Below are positions 9,405 through 18,785 of a DNA stretch of 64,000 bases, one piece after another (the first letter of the stretch is position 1; each line of letters starts with the position of its first letter). The translations under genes and the position numbers were made by a program. Below the pieces are notes generated by a model. It made no database searches and was not told the DNA's origin. It saw only the letters and a list, made by a program, of their open reading frames with translations. The stretch is from Clostridium beijerinckii. Lineage in GTDB: Bacteria > Bacillota > Clostridia > Clostridiales > Clostridiaceae. The stretch spans positions 3,855,001 through 3,919,000 of the forward strand of contig NZ_CP144906.1 of the NCBI RefSeq assembly GCF_036699995.1, read 5' to 3'.

Positions 9405-10664
9405 TTAGTCATTTCTAACATATAGCATAGTAAAAATCCAAAGTCCTACACCGCTTATTATAGGCAAAATATATGCTGGTATACGATTTATCAAGGTGCC
9501 AGCTATAATTAGTGCAATAGGTAAAGTTATTTTTGCTATGGTGATTCCTATACTCAGTACTCTTCCCCTAATGACATCTGGAATAGTTTGTTGAAATTCA
9601 TAAAATATAGCTATATCAATTACTGATATGGATATGCCTGCTAATAACATTATTGAGCAAAAATATATTACATAGAGGTTATTATTATCATAGATTTTAT
9701 ACTGAATTATAACAGAAAAACCTATTGCTATCATGCAAATTGATAATATATTAGTCATTACTTTTACGATTTTCTGATGTGAGAATTTATTCAGAGATTT
9801 TCTTATTATAAGCGCGCCAACAATCATTCCTATTGAGAAAAAAGCTTGTATTATCCCAAACAAATTAGAACTCAATTTTAAAATATTATTTACTATATAA
9901 GGCATTGGTACATTTATTGAAAGACCGATAAAGAAATTTAACGCAATAAATGTTCCAAACATATTCACTATACCTTTTTTACTTCTTAAATAGGTTATTC
10001 CGTGAATTATATCAGTGAAAATATTAAATTTTTCTCCATCTTTTTCTTCATTTCTGTGATTAAATAGGAAATCCATAAATAACTGAAGAAATGCGGATAT
10101 CCCAAAAGAAAAACTATTGATTATTATGAAAAGCCTTATATCTAATAAAGCGAAAATCATCCCACCAATCATTGGCCCAAGTATGGAAGATGCAGATTCA
10201 ATTATTTTGCTAATAGAATTTATCTGAAGTAGCTTTTTTTCTGATACTAGATTTGGTTTTGCAGTTTCAATACTTATCCCATATATATTAGAAAATACAT
10301 TCAATATAAAGGTACTTAAATAAATCATAGATAAACTCAAAGGATGTTCAATGGTTAGAATGTATAGAACCAGAAATAGCATACCATTTAAAGTATCTGT
10401 AATTACTGTGAGTAGTTTCTTATTAATTTTATCAGCAAGCACTCCAGCAAATGGATTTACAAGAACAGTAGATAATGCTCCTATTACTAAAGTCATAGCA
10501 AAATTTAGACCTGAACCAGTAATTTTTAATACATACAAGCTAATAGCAAAATTATATATAGATGTTCCAAATACAGATATAAAGCTTGCAATTGAAAATA
10601 AAACTATATTTAATAACTCTTTATTCCTCGAAAAGTTTTTTAGTGATAGAACTTTTATTAACAT
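9405..10664 (-). CDS. MFS exporter (drug/macrolide-efflux type)
   Basis: This 419-residue membrane protein has about 12 predicted helices and a pattern typical of the MFS_3 / MefA-like exporters. Visible signatures are VNPFAGVLADKINKKLL after TM2, ETAKPNLVSEKKLLQINS in the middle and QQTIPDVIRGRVLSIG near the second half. It probably exports a drug or secondary metabolite with proton exchange. It lies 133 bases downstream of the MerR-methyltransferase fusion on the same strand and may belong to its regulon. The ribosome binding site is weak. Confidence 0.82.
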   Translation of the reverse strand: MLIKVLSLKNFSRNKELLNIVLFSIASFISVFGTSIYNFAISLYVLKITGSGLNFAMTLVIGALSTVLVNPFAGVLADKINKKLLTVITDTLNGMLFLVLYILTIEHPLSLSMIYLSTFILNVFSNIYGISIETAKPNLVSEKKLLQINSISKIIESASSILGPMIGGMIFALLDIRLFIIINSFSFGISAFLQLFMDFLFNHRNEEKDGEKFNIFTDIIHGITYLRSKKGIVNMFGTFIALNFFIGLSINVPMPYIVNNILKLSSNLFGIIQAFFSIGMIVGALIIRKSLNKFSHQKIVKVMTNILSICMIAIGFSVIIQYKIYDNNNLYVIYFCSIMLLAGISISVIDIAIFYEFQQTIPDVIRGRVLSIGITIAKITLPIALIIAGTLINRIPAYILPIISGVGLWIFTMLYVRND

Positions 10665-10779
10665 TGTTAATCTCGCTTTCTCTTAATGATAATCTATTTT
10701 TTAAATTCAATTTAATTTTAAATAGTAGTGTTATCACCATATCAATAGGTTAATTAACAAAGTTTAATGATAAAATAAA

Positions 10780-10805
10780 TAAAAGATAGGGTTAACCCTA
10801 CCTTT
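10780..10805 (-). terminator. Terminator overlapping the MerR-fusion stop codon
   Basis: On the minus strand AAAAGGTAGGG and CCCTATCTTTT pair around TTAA, followed by TATTTATTTT. The core palindrome AGGGTTAACCCT includes the stop codon. It separates, at least partly, the fusion gene from the MFS gene. Confidence 0.6.
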
Positions 10806-12015
10806 TACCAAAGATTAAATATGAATATACTTTTTCTCCATCTCTAAAATAGCTTTCATATTTTCCACCTTTTTCTATATAGTTTGATACATTTTCCTCA
10901 AAAATATTATAGTCAAGTTTTGAAATCTGTTCTTTAACATTGTTTAAAATAAAATTTTTCCGATATTTATCTTCAATTAAACAGTTTGATGCAAAATTTT
11001 TAAATAAAATATACGTCCCTATTATATTTGAACTATCCTTTACATATCTATCAGCTAGCTCCAATAAAAACTCTTCATGATCAAAGCTGTAATTGCTTGT
11101 ACCTGAAATGTCTAAAAGCATATCAATAGATTTATCTTTTATAGGAATTTGCTCAAAATCAGAACAAATAAATAATATCTTTTTCTTACAATTTATACTC
11201 TCTAATATATTTTTTAAAAATAAATGCTTATTTATATCATTATCAACAGCAATGTATATTGAATCATCAGGTAGATTTTTATAAACATTTCTTAGAAAAA
11301 ATCCAATTCCTGAACCTAATTCAAGCAAAACTTTGTTTTGCAAATTTTCAAAATCAATCTTTTTATAAATCCAATCCATTCCACGATAGACATTATCAAG
11401 ATAGGTTGTATCAGTAGAATTTATATAATCTGTGATGTAATTAAAGTCAAACTTAAAATCAGAATCTATTTTTATATTAGAAACTCTCAATACTCCATCT
11501 TTAATTATGTATTCCTCTCCACAAGAGCAAATCAATTTCCCATTTATAACTTGGTTATTTGCTATATTTCCTTCACGAAGCTTTAAATCCTTTTTACATT
11601 TAAAACATCTCAAAAGATCAAGAGCTTTAAAATCTATGCCTATAATAGATTTATCTTTAATTTCTACATTTGAAAGCAAATCTAGTTTTGTTTTAAGCTT
11701 TTGCTTCATTAATTTAAGTTCTCTTATTTTATTTTCTATCTCTTTATCTTTGTTTACGAAAAATGCTTTAAAACATTCATTTTCCTCATATCTTGTAAGC
11801 TTCGCTAATCTTTTAAACATGAAAATTGATTTAATTTCACTTAATGAAAATCCCATTCCTTTAAGTAATAGTATATCTTCCAAATCACTTTGGCATCTAT
11901 CATCAAAGTCATATTGCCCTCCATGTTTTTCAGGCATTATCAAAGTCATATTTATATAATGACGCACAGTATCAATAGTTAAATTGTTAGCTTTAACGAA
12001 TTTACCAATCTTCAT
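10798..12015 (-). CDS. MerR regulator fused to zinc ribbon and SAM methyltransferase
   Basis: This is a 405-residue fusion. Residues 1-75 form a MerR-type winged helix ([20 protein letters not shown], then [22 protein letters not shown]). A coiled coil follows to about 120. Residues 135-177 look like a Trm112/RlmA-type zinc ribbon (CFKCKKDL, then [17 protein letters not shown]). Residues 228-350 form a class I methyltransferase with motif [12 protein letters not shown]. RlmA-type rRNA methyltransferases also join a zinc ribbon to this fold, so an RNA or small-molecule substrate is possible. An MFS exporter follows. One protein may both sense a compound and methylate something. GGAGG precedes the ATG. 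Confidence 0.82.
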   Translation of the reverse strand: MKIGKFVKANNLTIDTVRHYINMTLIMPEKHGGQYDFDDRCQSDLEDILLLKGMGFSLSEIKSIFMFKRLAKLTRYEENECFKAFFVNKDKEIENKIRELKLMKQKLKTKLDLLSNVEIKDKSIIGIDFKALDLLRCFKCKKDLKLREGNIANNQVINGKLICSCGEEYIIKDGVLRVSNIKIDSDFKFDFNYITDYINSTDTTYLDNVYRGMDWIYKKIDFENLQNKVLLELGSGIGFFLRNVYKNLPDDSIYIAVDNDINKHLFLKNILESINCKKKILFICSDFEQIPIKDKSIDMLLDISGTSNYSFDHEEFLLELADRYVKDSSNIIGTYILFKNFASNCLIEDKYRKNFILNNVKEQISKLDYNIFEENVSNYIEKGGKYESYFRDGEKVYSYLIFGKR

Positions 12016-12092
12016 ATAACTCCTCCATCTATAATGAACTTCGATAACAGCTCTTTTAATTGCTCCACATATTATTCATAGAATAAACTTTT

Positions 12093-13004
12093 TTAATCAT
12101 TTAATAATAATTCTGATTTAAATATTATAACGGCGTTTCCTGAAACTTTGGCCTCTATTGGTTCATTGTCTTCTATCTTTACTTCAACTTCGATTATACC
12201 AGGCCTATTTATAGCCTCTCCTTGCTTAGCTTTAAATCTAAATAAGGAATTATTATGCTTAACAAGATTGTGATGAACAAGATATGCACCTAGTGGACCA
12301 TTTGCATTACCAGTAACAGGATCTTCATTAATACCTATTGATGGTGCAAACATTCTTCCATGTATTAAAATATCACTTTCTTTTGAATCAGTAGTAAAAA
12401 TATAATATCCATTACATTTAATGATCTCGCTTAACTTAGAAAGTGCACTATAATCTGGCTGCAATGTATTTAAGGTTTCAATACTTTTAATACCTATCAT
12501 AACTTTAGAATGACCTGTTGACACTATTTGAATTTTATAATCATCAAGTAAATCACTTTCTTTAATTTTAAGTGCTTTTAAAAGTTCTTCTTTATTTATA
12601 CCATCAATAATTTTGCCAAATTCAATTTTTCCCTGCGTCATAATAATTTTGTAATCATCATTTTCTTTTATTATATCAACAGGTAAAATTCCTGCTCCTG
12701 TCTTATGATAAATCCTTGAAGTTTCCAGTTCATTTTCGATAGCACGTACATAATGAGCTGCAATAGTGGCATGTCCACAAATAGGAACCTCGCTTATAGG
12801 TGTAAAAAAGCGTACTTGAACATCATACTCACTACTATTTGAAGAGAAAATAAATGCTGTTTCAGAATTGTTAAGCTCTCTAGCAATTTTCTGCATTTCA
12901 TAATCAGTTAATCCATCTGCATTTGATATTACCCCTGCTGGATTTCCTGTAAATTTCTCCTTTGTAAATGAATCAACTTGATATAAATTATATTTTCTTG
13001 CCAT
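12093..13004 (-). CDS. PhzF-family isomerase
   Basis: This 303-residue protein matches the PhzF/diaminopimelate-epimerase-like fold across its whole length. The N-terminus YQVDSFTKEKFTGNPAGV, the catalytic glutamate in NNSETAF (Glu48), PICGHATIAAHY and the second-half DPVTGNANGPLGAYL are all present. In phenazine producers PhzF isomerises an aminodihydroxycyclohexadiene acid, but most relatives have unknown substrates. No phenazine genes are nearby, so phenazine synthesis is not implied. It lies 77 bases upstream of the MerR fusion on the same strand and could share its transcript. GGAGG precedes the start. Confidence 0.9.
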   Translation of the reverse strand: MARKYNLYQVDSFTKEKFTGNPAGVISNADGLTDYEMQKIARELNNSETAFIFSSNSSEYDVQVRFFTPISEVPICGHATIAAHYVRAIENELETSRIYHKTGAGILPVDIIKENDDYKIIMTQGKIEFGKIIDGINKEELLKALKIKESDLLDDYKIQIVSTGHSKVMIGIKSIETLNTLQPDYSALSKLSEIIKCNGYYIFTTDSKESDILIHGRMFAPSIGINEDPVTGNANGPLGAYLVHHNLVKHNNSLFRFKAKQGEAINRPGIIEVEVKIEDNEPIEAKVSGNAVIIFKSELLLND

Positions 13005-13176
13005 GTTACCTCCAGATATACTTTAATTTATAGGCTAAAACCATTTCTTTAATCCATGGGAATTAATACCTATCCGTAATATAATTAATTATAGTTTTAC
13101 TTTAATTCACTTACAAGTGCGCATTTTAAAAGTAAGATTTATGTTTGGATTGAAAAAATAATAAAAATTGCCTAAC

Positions 13177-13899
13177 TTAAAAAACTCTTTTAAGAGCATC
13201 ACTGATTTCATTCTCAAATATTCCACCATGATAGCACATAATTCTTTCAATATCATAATCCAAAAACTTTTTAACAGAATTTTGGGCTTCTTTCATATCT
13301 AGGGTATATTGAGGTACTGCAATAACAAGTTCTCCGTTTTCTACAACTAAGGCATCTCCTGTTATTAATGATTTACTTTCTTTATGATAAATGGATATAT
13401 GTCCAGGCATGTGCCCAGGTGTAGCTAGGATTCCAATTCCTCCACAACAATCGAAATAATCCCTATCTTTTAACTTTATATCAACGTTACAACTTTCTAT
13501 AGATTGAAGCATTTTATGAAAATGATCTGCTTCTACTTTCTCATTTTCTGATAATGAATCATATATATTTTCAGCTTGTTGTAATCTTAATGATTTTTTA
13601 CTTCCACCAATATATGGAGCATCTTCTTCTGACGCTAATACTTTTACTTTAGGATATTTTCTTTTAAATTCTGCTAAAGCTCCTATATGATCATAATCAT
13701 GATGTGTAATAATTATTTTAGATAAATTTTTTATATTAATATTTTTAGCTAATGCAGCTTCTTCTATTAAACTCAAAAAATTTCGATATCCACAGTCGAT
13801 TAATATCATTTCATTCTCATCTTCCAATATAACTGGATGTATAGCATCACTTTGTCCTGAAAAATCGAAAAATATATCTAATACGTTTATTTTACTCAT
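13177..13899 (-). CDS. Metallo-beta-lactamase-fold hydrolase
   Basis: This 240-residue protein carries the metal-binding motif THHDYDHIGA (HxHxDH) near residue 75. A later histidine sits in TPGHMPGHISIY, an aspartate in ITGDALVV and a final histidine in CYHGG. The group includes glyoxalase II-like and lactonase-like enzymes; the substrate is not evident. The ATG at 13899 has AGGAGG before it; the longer frame to 13956 has no such site and would add a hydrophobic stretch. It lies upstream of phzF on the same strand with a 172-base gap. Confidence 0.88.
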   Translation of the reverse strand: MSKINVLDIFFDFSGQSDAIHPVILEDENEMILIDCGYRNFLSLIEEAALAKNINIKNLSKIIITHHDYDHIGALAEFKRKYPKVKVLASEEDAPYIGGSKKSLRLQQAENIYDSLSENEKVEADHFHKMLQSIESCNVDIKLKDRDYFDCCGGIGILATPGHMPGHISIYHKESKSLITGDALVVENGELVIAVPQYTLDMKEAQNSVKKFLDYDIERIMCYHGGIFENEISDALKRVF

Positions 13900-14318
13900 T
13901 TTAAGTCCTCCTAATAAGATTTCAATTATAGAAAATAATATCATGTTCAAAAACACTATAGTTAATTCTTAAATATTTCTGTATCATTTATGCACATATA
14001 TATTGCAGTGATAAACTTACATCTAAAATTTTGGTAAACCAAATACTCAATAAAAAAATGTGAAAATTCAATTTCCAAATAATTTTTCCAAAAATAATTT
14101 CTTTTCAACTCTGCCTATTATCAATTTTATATTTTATTTAGAATCTTAAGCTTATTCATTATCATATACAAATTCTTATATTCATAGAATTATCATTAAC
14201 ATTCTTCTTATACAAAATAATGGTGATAACCGGTATTTTTTAAGTTTCTACATAATCACTTCTATGATACTCGCAACATAAAATAAAGAAAAATGCATTT
14301 TAACAAAGGAGAAAGAAA
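13900..14318. other. Divergent intergenic region
   Basis: This separates the minus-strand metallo-hydrolase from the plus-strand flavin oxidase and must hold both promoters, neither of which is clear. It contains one copy (13996-14030) of a repeat also found at 24869 and 45869. Confidence 0.6.
13996..14030. repeat. Intergenic repeat, copy 1
   Basis: An ATATATAT start, then TTGCAGTGATAAACTTACAT and CTAAAATT. It closely matches copies at 24869-24903 and 45869-45905. All three lie between genes. Confidence 0.4.
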
Positions 14319-15632
14319 ATGAGATTAAATGGATTAACAGGAAGGGTAATAACTCCCTCAGACAAAGAGTATCCAACTTTGAGACTTGAATATAATCTAT
14401 CTATTAATAAATTTCCATTAGCTATCGTTTATTGTTATACACCAACAGATGTATCCAACGCTATTAAATGGTGTAGAAAGCATCATGTAGGACTTCGCAT
14501 TCGTACAGGGAAGCATAATTATGAAGGCTATTCAACAGATAATGGCGTAATAGTAATAGATACGACTCCTATGGACAAGATTGAAGTTAATACTAAAAGT
14601 GATACTGTAAAAATTCAAGCTGGGGCAAGACTTGGAAATATATACTCAATAACTTCTGAAAAAGGGTATGCCTTTAATGGCGGAACATGCCCTACGGTTG
14701 GAATTTCTGGTTTGGTACTAGGTGGAGGAATAGGTTTATCCTGTAGAAACTTTGGCTTAGCATCGGACAACCTTATAGAGCTGCAATTGGTTAATGCGAA
14801 AGGTGATCTAATAACTGCAAATAATCATATAAACCGTGATTTATTCTGGGCCTGTCGAGGAGCCGGTGGAGGAAACTTTGGAGTTGTAACTAGCTATACT
14901 TTTAGACTTCATAAGGTAAATTATATTACTCTTATACAGCTTAGATGGAATAATATTTCCAGGGAAAAATTTATTAACCTATGGCAAAGCTGGCTAAGAA
15001 CTGCTGATAAAAGGATTAGTTGTTTTGCTGGTTTAAGTAAAAAAGGCATATATTTAAATGGATTCTTCTATGGACCTAAGTCTGAAGCTGAAAAGATTTT
15101 AAAAGAGTTTTTGCTTCTCCCAGGTTTACTAGATAACTCTTTAATAGAATATGTACCTTTTATAGATGCTGTTAAATCCATTGGTGCTTTTTATGGGCCT
15201 CCTGATAGATTTAAGGCTACTGGAAGGTTTGTTTACTGTCATCTAAATAAAACAAATATCAGAAATTTAATTAAGTATATAGATTGTAGCCCTGGAGATG
15301 ATTGTTTTATCAGACTTTATACTTTAGGCGGTAAGATAAAAGATTTCTCCAGTGATTATTCAGCTTACTACTATAGAGATGCCAGCTATATTATTGGAAT
15401 AACAGCAGATTGGGAAGAATATGAAGATGGCAATGTATTTAAAAACTGGGTATCAAAAGTTTTTAAATATGTGGAAACCATAACAAATGGCTCTTATGTG
15501 AATTTCCCTTATGCTCAGCTTAAATATTATGGCTATGAATACTATGGTGAGAATTATGGAACCCTTAGAATAATAAAAAAGATTTATGACCCAGAAAATG
15601 TTTTTAGATTCCCACAATCAATAGAACCTTAA
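14319..15632 (+). CDS. FAD-linked oxidase, berberine-bridge-enzyme type
   Basis: This 437-residue protein has an FAD-binding PCMH domain (about residues 30-200) and a C-terminal BBE segment (NYGTLRIIKKIYDPENVFRF). Both residues used for double covalent flavin attachment are present: His66 in RTGKHNYEGYS and Cys124 in GTCPTVGISG. Family members oxidise sugars, oligosaccharides or secondary metabolites with oxygen as acceptor. There is no signal peptide, so it is probably cytoplasmic, which is notable in an anaerobe. GGAG precedes the ATG, and a terminator follows, so it is monocistronic. Confidence 0.92.
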   Translation: MRLNGLTGRVITPSDKEYPTLRLEYNLSINKFPLAIVYCYTPTDVSNAIKWCRKHHVGLRIRTGKHNYEGYSTDNGVIVIDTTPMDKIEVNTKSDTVKIQAGARLGNIYSITSEKGYAFNGGTCPTVGISGLVLGGGIGLSCRNFGLASDNLIELQLVNAKGDLITANNHINRDLFWACRGAGGGNFGVVTSYTFRLHKVNYITLIQLRWNNISREKFINLWQSWLRTADKRISCFAGLSKKGIYLNGFFYGPKSEAEKILKEFLLLPGLLDNSLIEYVPFIDAVKSIGAFYGPPDRFKATGRFVYCHLNKTNIRNLIKYIDCSPGDDCFIRLYTLGGKIKDFSSDYSAYYYRDASYIIGITADWEEYEDGNVFKNWVSKVFKYVETITNGSYVNFPYAQLKYYGYEYYGENYGTLRIIKKIYDPENVFRFPQSIEP

Positions 15633-15643
15633 CCCTCTAAAAA

Positions 15644-15684
15644 AAATAGTCTGCTGATTTTAATTCAGCAGATTATTCTTTTCA
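15644..15684 (+). terminator. Terminator of the BBE-type oxidase gene
   Basis: TCTGCTGA (15650-15657) pairs with TCAGCAGA (15665-15672), and the flanking AATA/TATT extends the stem. TTCTTTT follows. Confidence 0.8.
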
Positions 15685-15767
15685 AAGTTAGGTTACTTAA
15701 TTTTTAACGAACAATTTATATAGAAGATTAATACTTCTATTTCAAAAAGTCCATAAAAAAATCTAGT

Positions 15768-16634
15768 CTATCCATTCTCATTTGTCTTTTGAGCTAAAAG
15801 CAAACATCCTATAATTGCTGAATTATCTCCAAGAGCTGGAGGTACAATATATTCGTCTAAATTCGGCATTGCAACATACTTTTTCATTAATTGTTCTAAT
15901 TCTTTTCTTATTAGTGGAAATAATTGACGTTGCTTCATTACTCCACCACCCAGAACAATACGTTCTGGACTTAAAATTAATGTATATGTCATTACTGCTT
16001 GCGCAAGGTAAAAAGCTTCTATTTTCCATACTTCTTTATTATCTTCTAATTCATATGCCTTTCTCCCCCATCGCTCTTCTATAGCTGGGCCTGATGCAAT
16101 TCCTTCTAAGCAATTTGAGTGATAAGGACATGCACCTTCATATTTATCATTAGAATGCATACGAACTAAAATATGGCCCATTTCCGGATGACCATATCCT
16201 TCTAAGAGTTGACCATTTATCACTGCACCTCCGCCTATTCCAGTTCCTACTGTTAAATAAACACAACTCTGTAATCCAAATGCTGCACCTTTTTTTAATT
16301 CTCCGAGTGCCGCTGCATTTACATCTGTCGTCCAACCAATTGGAATATTATATCTTTCTTTTATAATTCCAACAAAATCATAGTTTGCCCAAGCTAATTT
16401 GGGTGTGGTTGTTATATATCCGTAAGTTTTTGATTTTTTATTCACATCAATAGGCCCAAATGAGCCTATACCTATAGCTTCTAAATTATATTTGTCAAAA
16501 AACTCAAATACAGATTTCATTGTTTCATCAGGTGTTGTCGTTGGTATACTTACTCTTTCTATAATTTCAAGATTTTCATTACTTACTGCACAAACAAATT
16601 TTGTTCCACCTGCTTCAATCGCACCATATTTCAT
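15768..16634 (-). CDS. scrK: ROK-family fructokinase
   Basis: This 288-residue sugar kinase shows the ROK ATP motif EAGGTKFVCAV, the catalytic aspartate Asp104 in TTDVNAAALGE and the second phosphate motif TVGTGIGGG. Zinc ligands lie in HPEMGHILV and ACPYHSNC (His154, Cys169, His172, Cys175). The latter spacing is that of ROK fructokinases such as YdhR/GmuE rather than glucokinases. It should make fructose-6-phosphate. It is the last gene of the minus-strand sugar operon and would phosphorylate fructose released by the GH172 enzyme upstream. GGGGGG precedes the start. Confidence 0.85.
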   Translation of the reverse strand: MKYGAIEAGGTKFVCAVSNENLEIIERVSIPTTTPDETMKSVFEFFDKYNLEAIGIGSFGPIDVNKKSKTYGYITTTPKLAWANYDFVGIIKERYNIPIGWTTDVNAAALGELKKGAAFGLQSCVYLTVGTGIGGGAVINGQLLEGYGHPEMGHILVRMHSNDKYEGACPYHSNCLEGIASGPAIEERWGRKAYELEDNKEVWKIEAFYLAQAVMTYTLILSPERIVLGGGVMKQRQLFPLIRKELEQLMKKYVAMPNLDEYIVPPALGDNSAIIGCLLLAQKTNENG

Positions 16635-16796
16635 AATAATTCCCCCCTTTATATATAGATATCATAATCATCAACTATACTTAAACTATGAAATATCTTC
16701 CAACCAAAAATGAGTGATACGCATAAGTATAGATTATAGTTGGGTTATCTATATTTAAAATTCTAACATCAATCTGATCTTTTCTAAATTTTTTAT

Positions 16797-17909
16797 TTAT
16801 CTTGGCCAACGTTGTTTCTTATCCATTAATTTTTCAAATTTATTGTGTGGCTCTGATTGATACCAATATGCAACTGATGCAAGATCATCTTGTCGCTCAA
16901 ATAATCCTTTGTAACATACTCCTATTTGTTGCACTGTAACTTTTAAATCATCTTGAAAATAAATTGGATCTGCTATATGCCAACGATAGAATCCTCGCAT
17001 CGGTGGACAATCATTATTATGATATGGATTGTGTATTAAATCATCATTTGCTGAATAATATGGATATCCAAGAAACGGCGTACAATAAGTATTTTCTACT
17101 GTCTTGCCATCAACCTGTGATGCAAAGCTCCAAGAACCTCCGAAATAATCCTCCATTCCTGTTCCACAAATTGTAGGATATTCTTTATCGCCATCTATAT
17201 AAAATTTAACTTCTCCTTCTCCCCACCAATATCTTTCTAATGTTGTCAATGCTATATATGTTCCTACATAATGCCCTTTTCCTTTTATATTATCAATAAT
17301 TACATAGTCTTTCTGTAATTCTGTTATACGCTCACGTCTCCATTGAGCATGAAAGTAAGCAATATCTTCTGGTAATTCATCATACAAGCAGTAATCTATT
17401 TGATAGAAAAATGCTGGTATTGTATTATCATGTTGATTTTCTAGTGTAATTTTAGCTTTTTTATGAAAAGGCATTTGAAAATAGCTATTCATCCCTCTAG
17501 ACGGAACTACTACTATTGGCATTGAATTTACAATACACTCTCTTGAAAAGCCGCAGCAGAAGAAATCTCCAAGAGGACTTTCCACTGAAGGTGCTTCTTC
17601 TTCATCCCAATACATTCTTAAAACTAAATCTCTTAAAACATTACAATCTGCATCAGTTGTTTTATTATCAACCGTAATCCATATATGAGTTATAATCCCT
17701 GGTCCATCTACTTCAGCTAATGTCACCGTTTTTCCTGGCTCTATATCTCTTAAACAAGGGCTTCCTTTTCTTGAAGGTCCTAAATAACTTGCAGCCATTC
17801 CCCCTTTACCTTTTTCTCCGTTTGGATTTTCTGCATTGATAGCACGAGAACGTGCATTTTTTAGCACTGATAAACTAGTAAGTCCATTTGCAAATAAATA
17901 ATTACTCAT
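16797..17909 (-). CDS. GH172 (DUF2961) glycoside hydrolase
   Basis: This 370-residue protein matches DUF2961, classified as glycoside hydrolase family 172. Typical stretches are SYLGPSRKGSPCL, DGPGIITHIWIT, SPLGDFFCCGF, PSRGMNSYFQMPF and CGTGMEDYFGGSW. Glu253 in the last motif and Glu272 in VENTYCTPF are the best catalytic candidates by spacing. FYRWHIADPIYFQ follows. Known members act on alpha-D-fructofuranosides including difructose dianhydride I, and on alpha-D-arabinofuranosides. There is no signal peptide, so it works on imported sugar. It lies between the ABC permease genes and a fructokinase, which favours a fructose-containing substrate. Confidence 0.88.
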   Translation of the reverse strand: MSNYLFANGLTSLSVLKNARSRAINAENPNGEKGKGGMAASYLGPSRKGSPCLRDIEPGKTVTLAEVDGPGIITHIWITVDNKTTDADCNVLRDLVLRMYWDEEEAPSVESPLGDFFCCGFSRECIVNSMPIVVVPSRGMNSYFQMPFHKKAKITLENQHDNTIPAFFYQIDYCLYDELPEDIAYFHAQWRRERITELQKDYVIIDNIKGKGHYVGTYIALTTLERYWWGEGEVKFYIDGDKEYPTICGTGMEDYFGGSWSFASQVDGKTVENTYCTPFLGYPYYSANDDLIHNPYHNNDCPPMRGFYRWHIADPIYFQDDLKVTVQQIGVCYKGLFERQDDLASVAYWYQSEPHNKFEKLMDKKQRWPR

Positions 17910-17934
17910 ATAATAAAATCTCCTCTCTAATCAA

Positions 17935-18774
17935 TTATTCTTTTACACCGCCAGCCATTATACCGTCCATGATTTGCTTTTCAAATAATAATACAAATAA
18001 TATTATTGGTATAAGTATTATCCATCCCATTGTACTAATTAGATCCCAAGGCATACTATAGGTTGTTTCTTTAGGTATTGTAGTTATTCCAACACTTAAT
18101 ACTTCTATTTTTCTTGCAAAAAACAATGGTGTAAATAAGTCATTTAAACATGTAATAAAATTAATTATGCTTATGGTTGCTATAGCTGGCTTCATTAAAG
18201 GTAGTGTCACATAAAACATTTTTTGTATAGCTCTGCATCCATCTACTTCTGCTGCTTCATATATTGATGTCGGTATTTCATTTAAGAAATTATTCAATAT
18301 TAGAATTGTGAATGGTATTAATGCGCTTGTATATAATATTATTAACCCTAAAAAAGTATCCACCAAATTGAATTTGTTCATAAAATCGTATAATGGTCTT
18401 GCAGTTACTATTCCTGGTATTAATGCTGAAGACACTATAGCTCCATAAGCTATTTTTAAACCTCTACTCTTATATTTCGAAAATGCATAAGCTCCTACTA
18501 AGCAAATAACAGTAGATATTATTAATGCAGCTGTAGTTATAAATAATGTATTTAAAGCTTTTTCTCCTAACTTTAACTCAAAAAATAATTTTTTATAATT
18601 TTCAAAGGTAATATTATCGGGAATATATTTTATAGGTGCTGTGAATAATTCATTTGACGGTTTAATGGAGGATATAAAAATCCAATATAGAGGTATTAAT
18701 ATAACAGCAGATATAATAACAGTTAACCCCCATTTTACAACAAAAGGTACAGTCTTATTTATTTTAAAATTCAT
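17935..18774 (-). CDS. Sugar ABC transporter permease (MalG/CUT1 type)
   Basis: This 279-residue inner-membrane permease has six predicted helices. It carries the EAA loop facing the ATPase, EAAEVDGCRAIQKMFYVTLPLMKP (residues about 188-211). It is one half of a CUT1 oligosaccharide importer. The ATG at 18774 is chosen because GGGG precedes it; an in-frame GTG lies three codons upstream. It follows the partner permease by 11 bases. No ATPase gene is present here, so a shared MsmK-type ATPase probably serves it. Confidence 0.9.
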   Translation of the reverse strand: MNFKINKTVPFVVKWGLTVIISAVILIPLYWIFISSIKPSNELFTAPIKYIPDNITFENYKKLFFELKLGEKALNTLFITTAALIISTVICLVGAYAFSKYKSRGLKIAYGAIVSSALIPGIVTARPLYDFMNKFNLVDTFLGLIILYTSALIPFTILILNNFLNEIPTSIYEAAEVDGCRAIQKMFYVTLPLMKPAIATISIINFITCLNDLFTPLFFARKIEVLSVGITTIPKETTYSMPWDLISTMGWIILIPIILFVLLFEKQIMDGIMAGGVKE

Positions 18775-18785
18775 AATTATCACCC

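Noticed and set aside
12093..13004. Phenazine biosynthesis.
   Set aside because: PhzF-like proteins are widespread and no other phz gene is present.
8313..15632. One biosynthetic gene cluster spanning MNIO, MFS, MerR-methyltransferase, PhzF and BBE oxidase.
   Set aside because: Gaps of about 80-400 bases, a terminator and an opposite-strand gene argue against a single unit; no core synthase or precursor peptide was found.
15823..16335. Small minus-strand frames within the fructokinase gene.
   Set aside because: They are out-of-frame shadows with unnatural composition.
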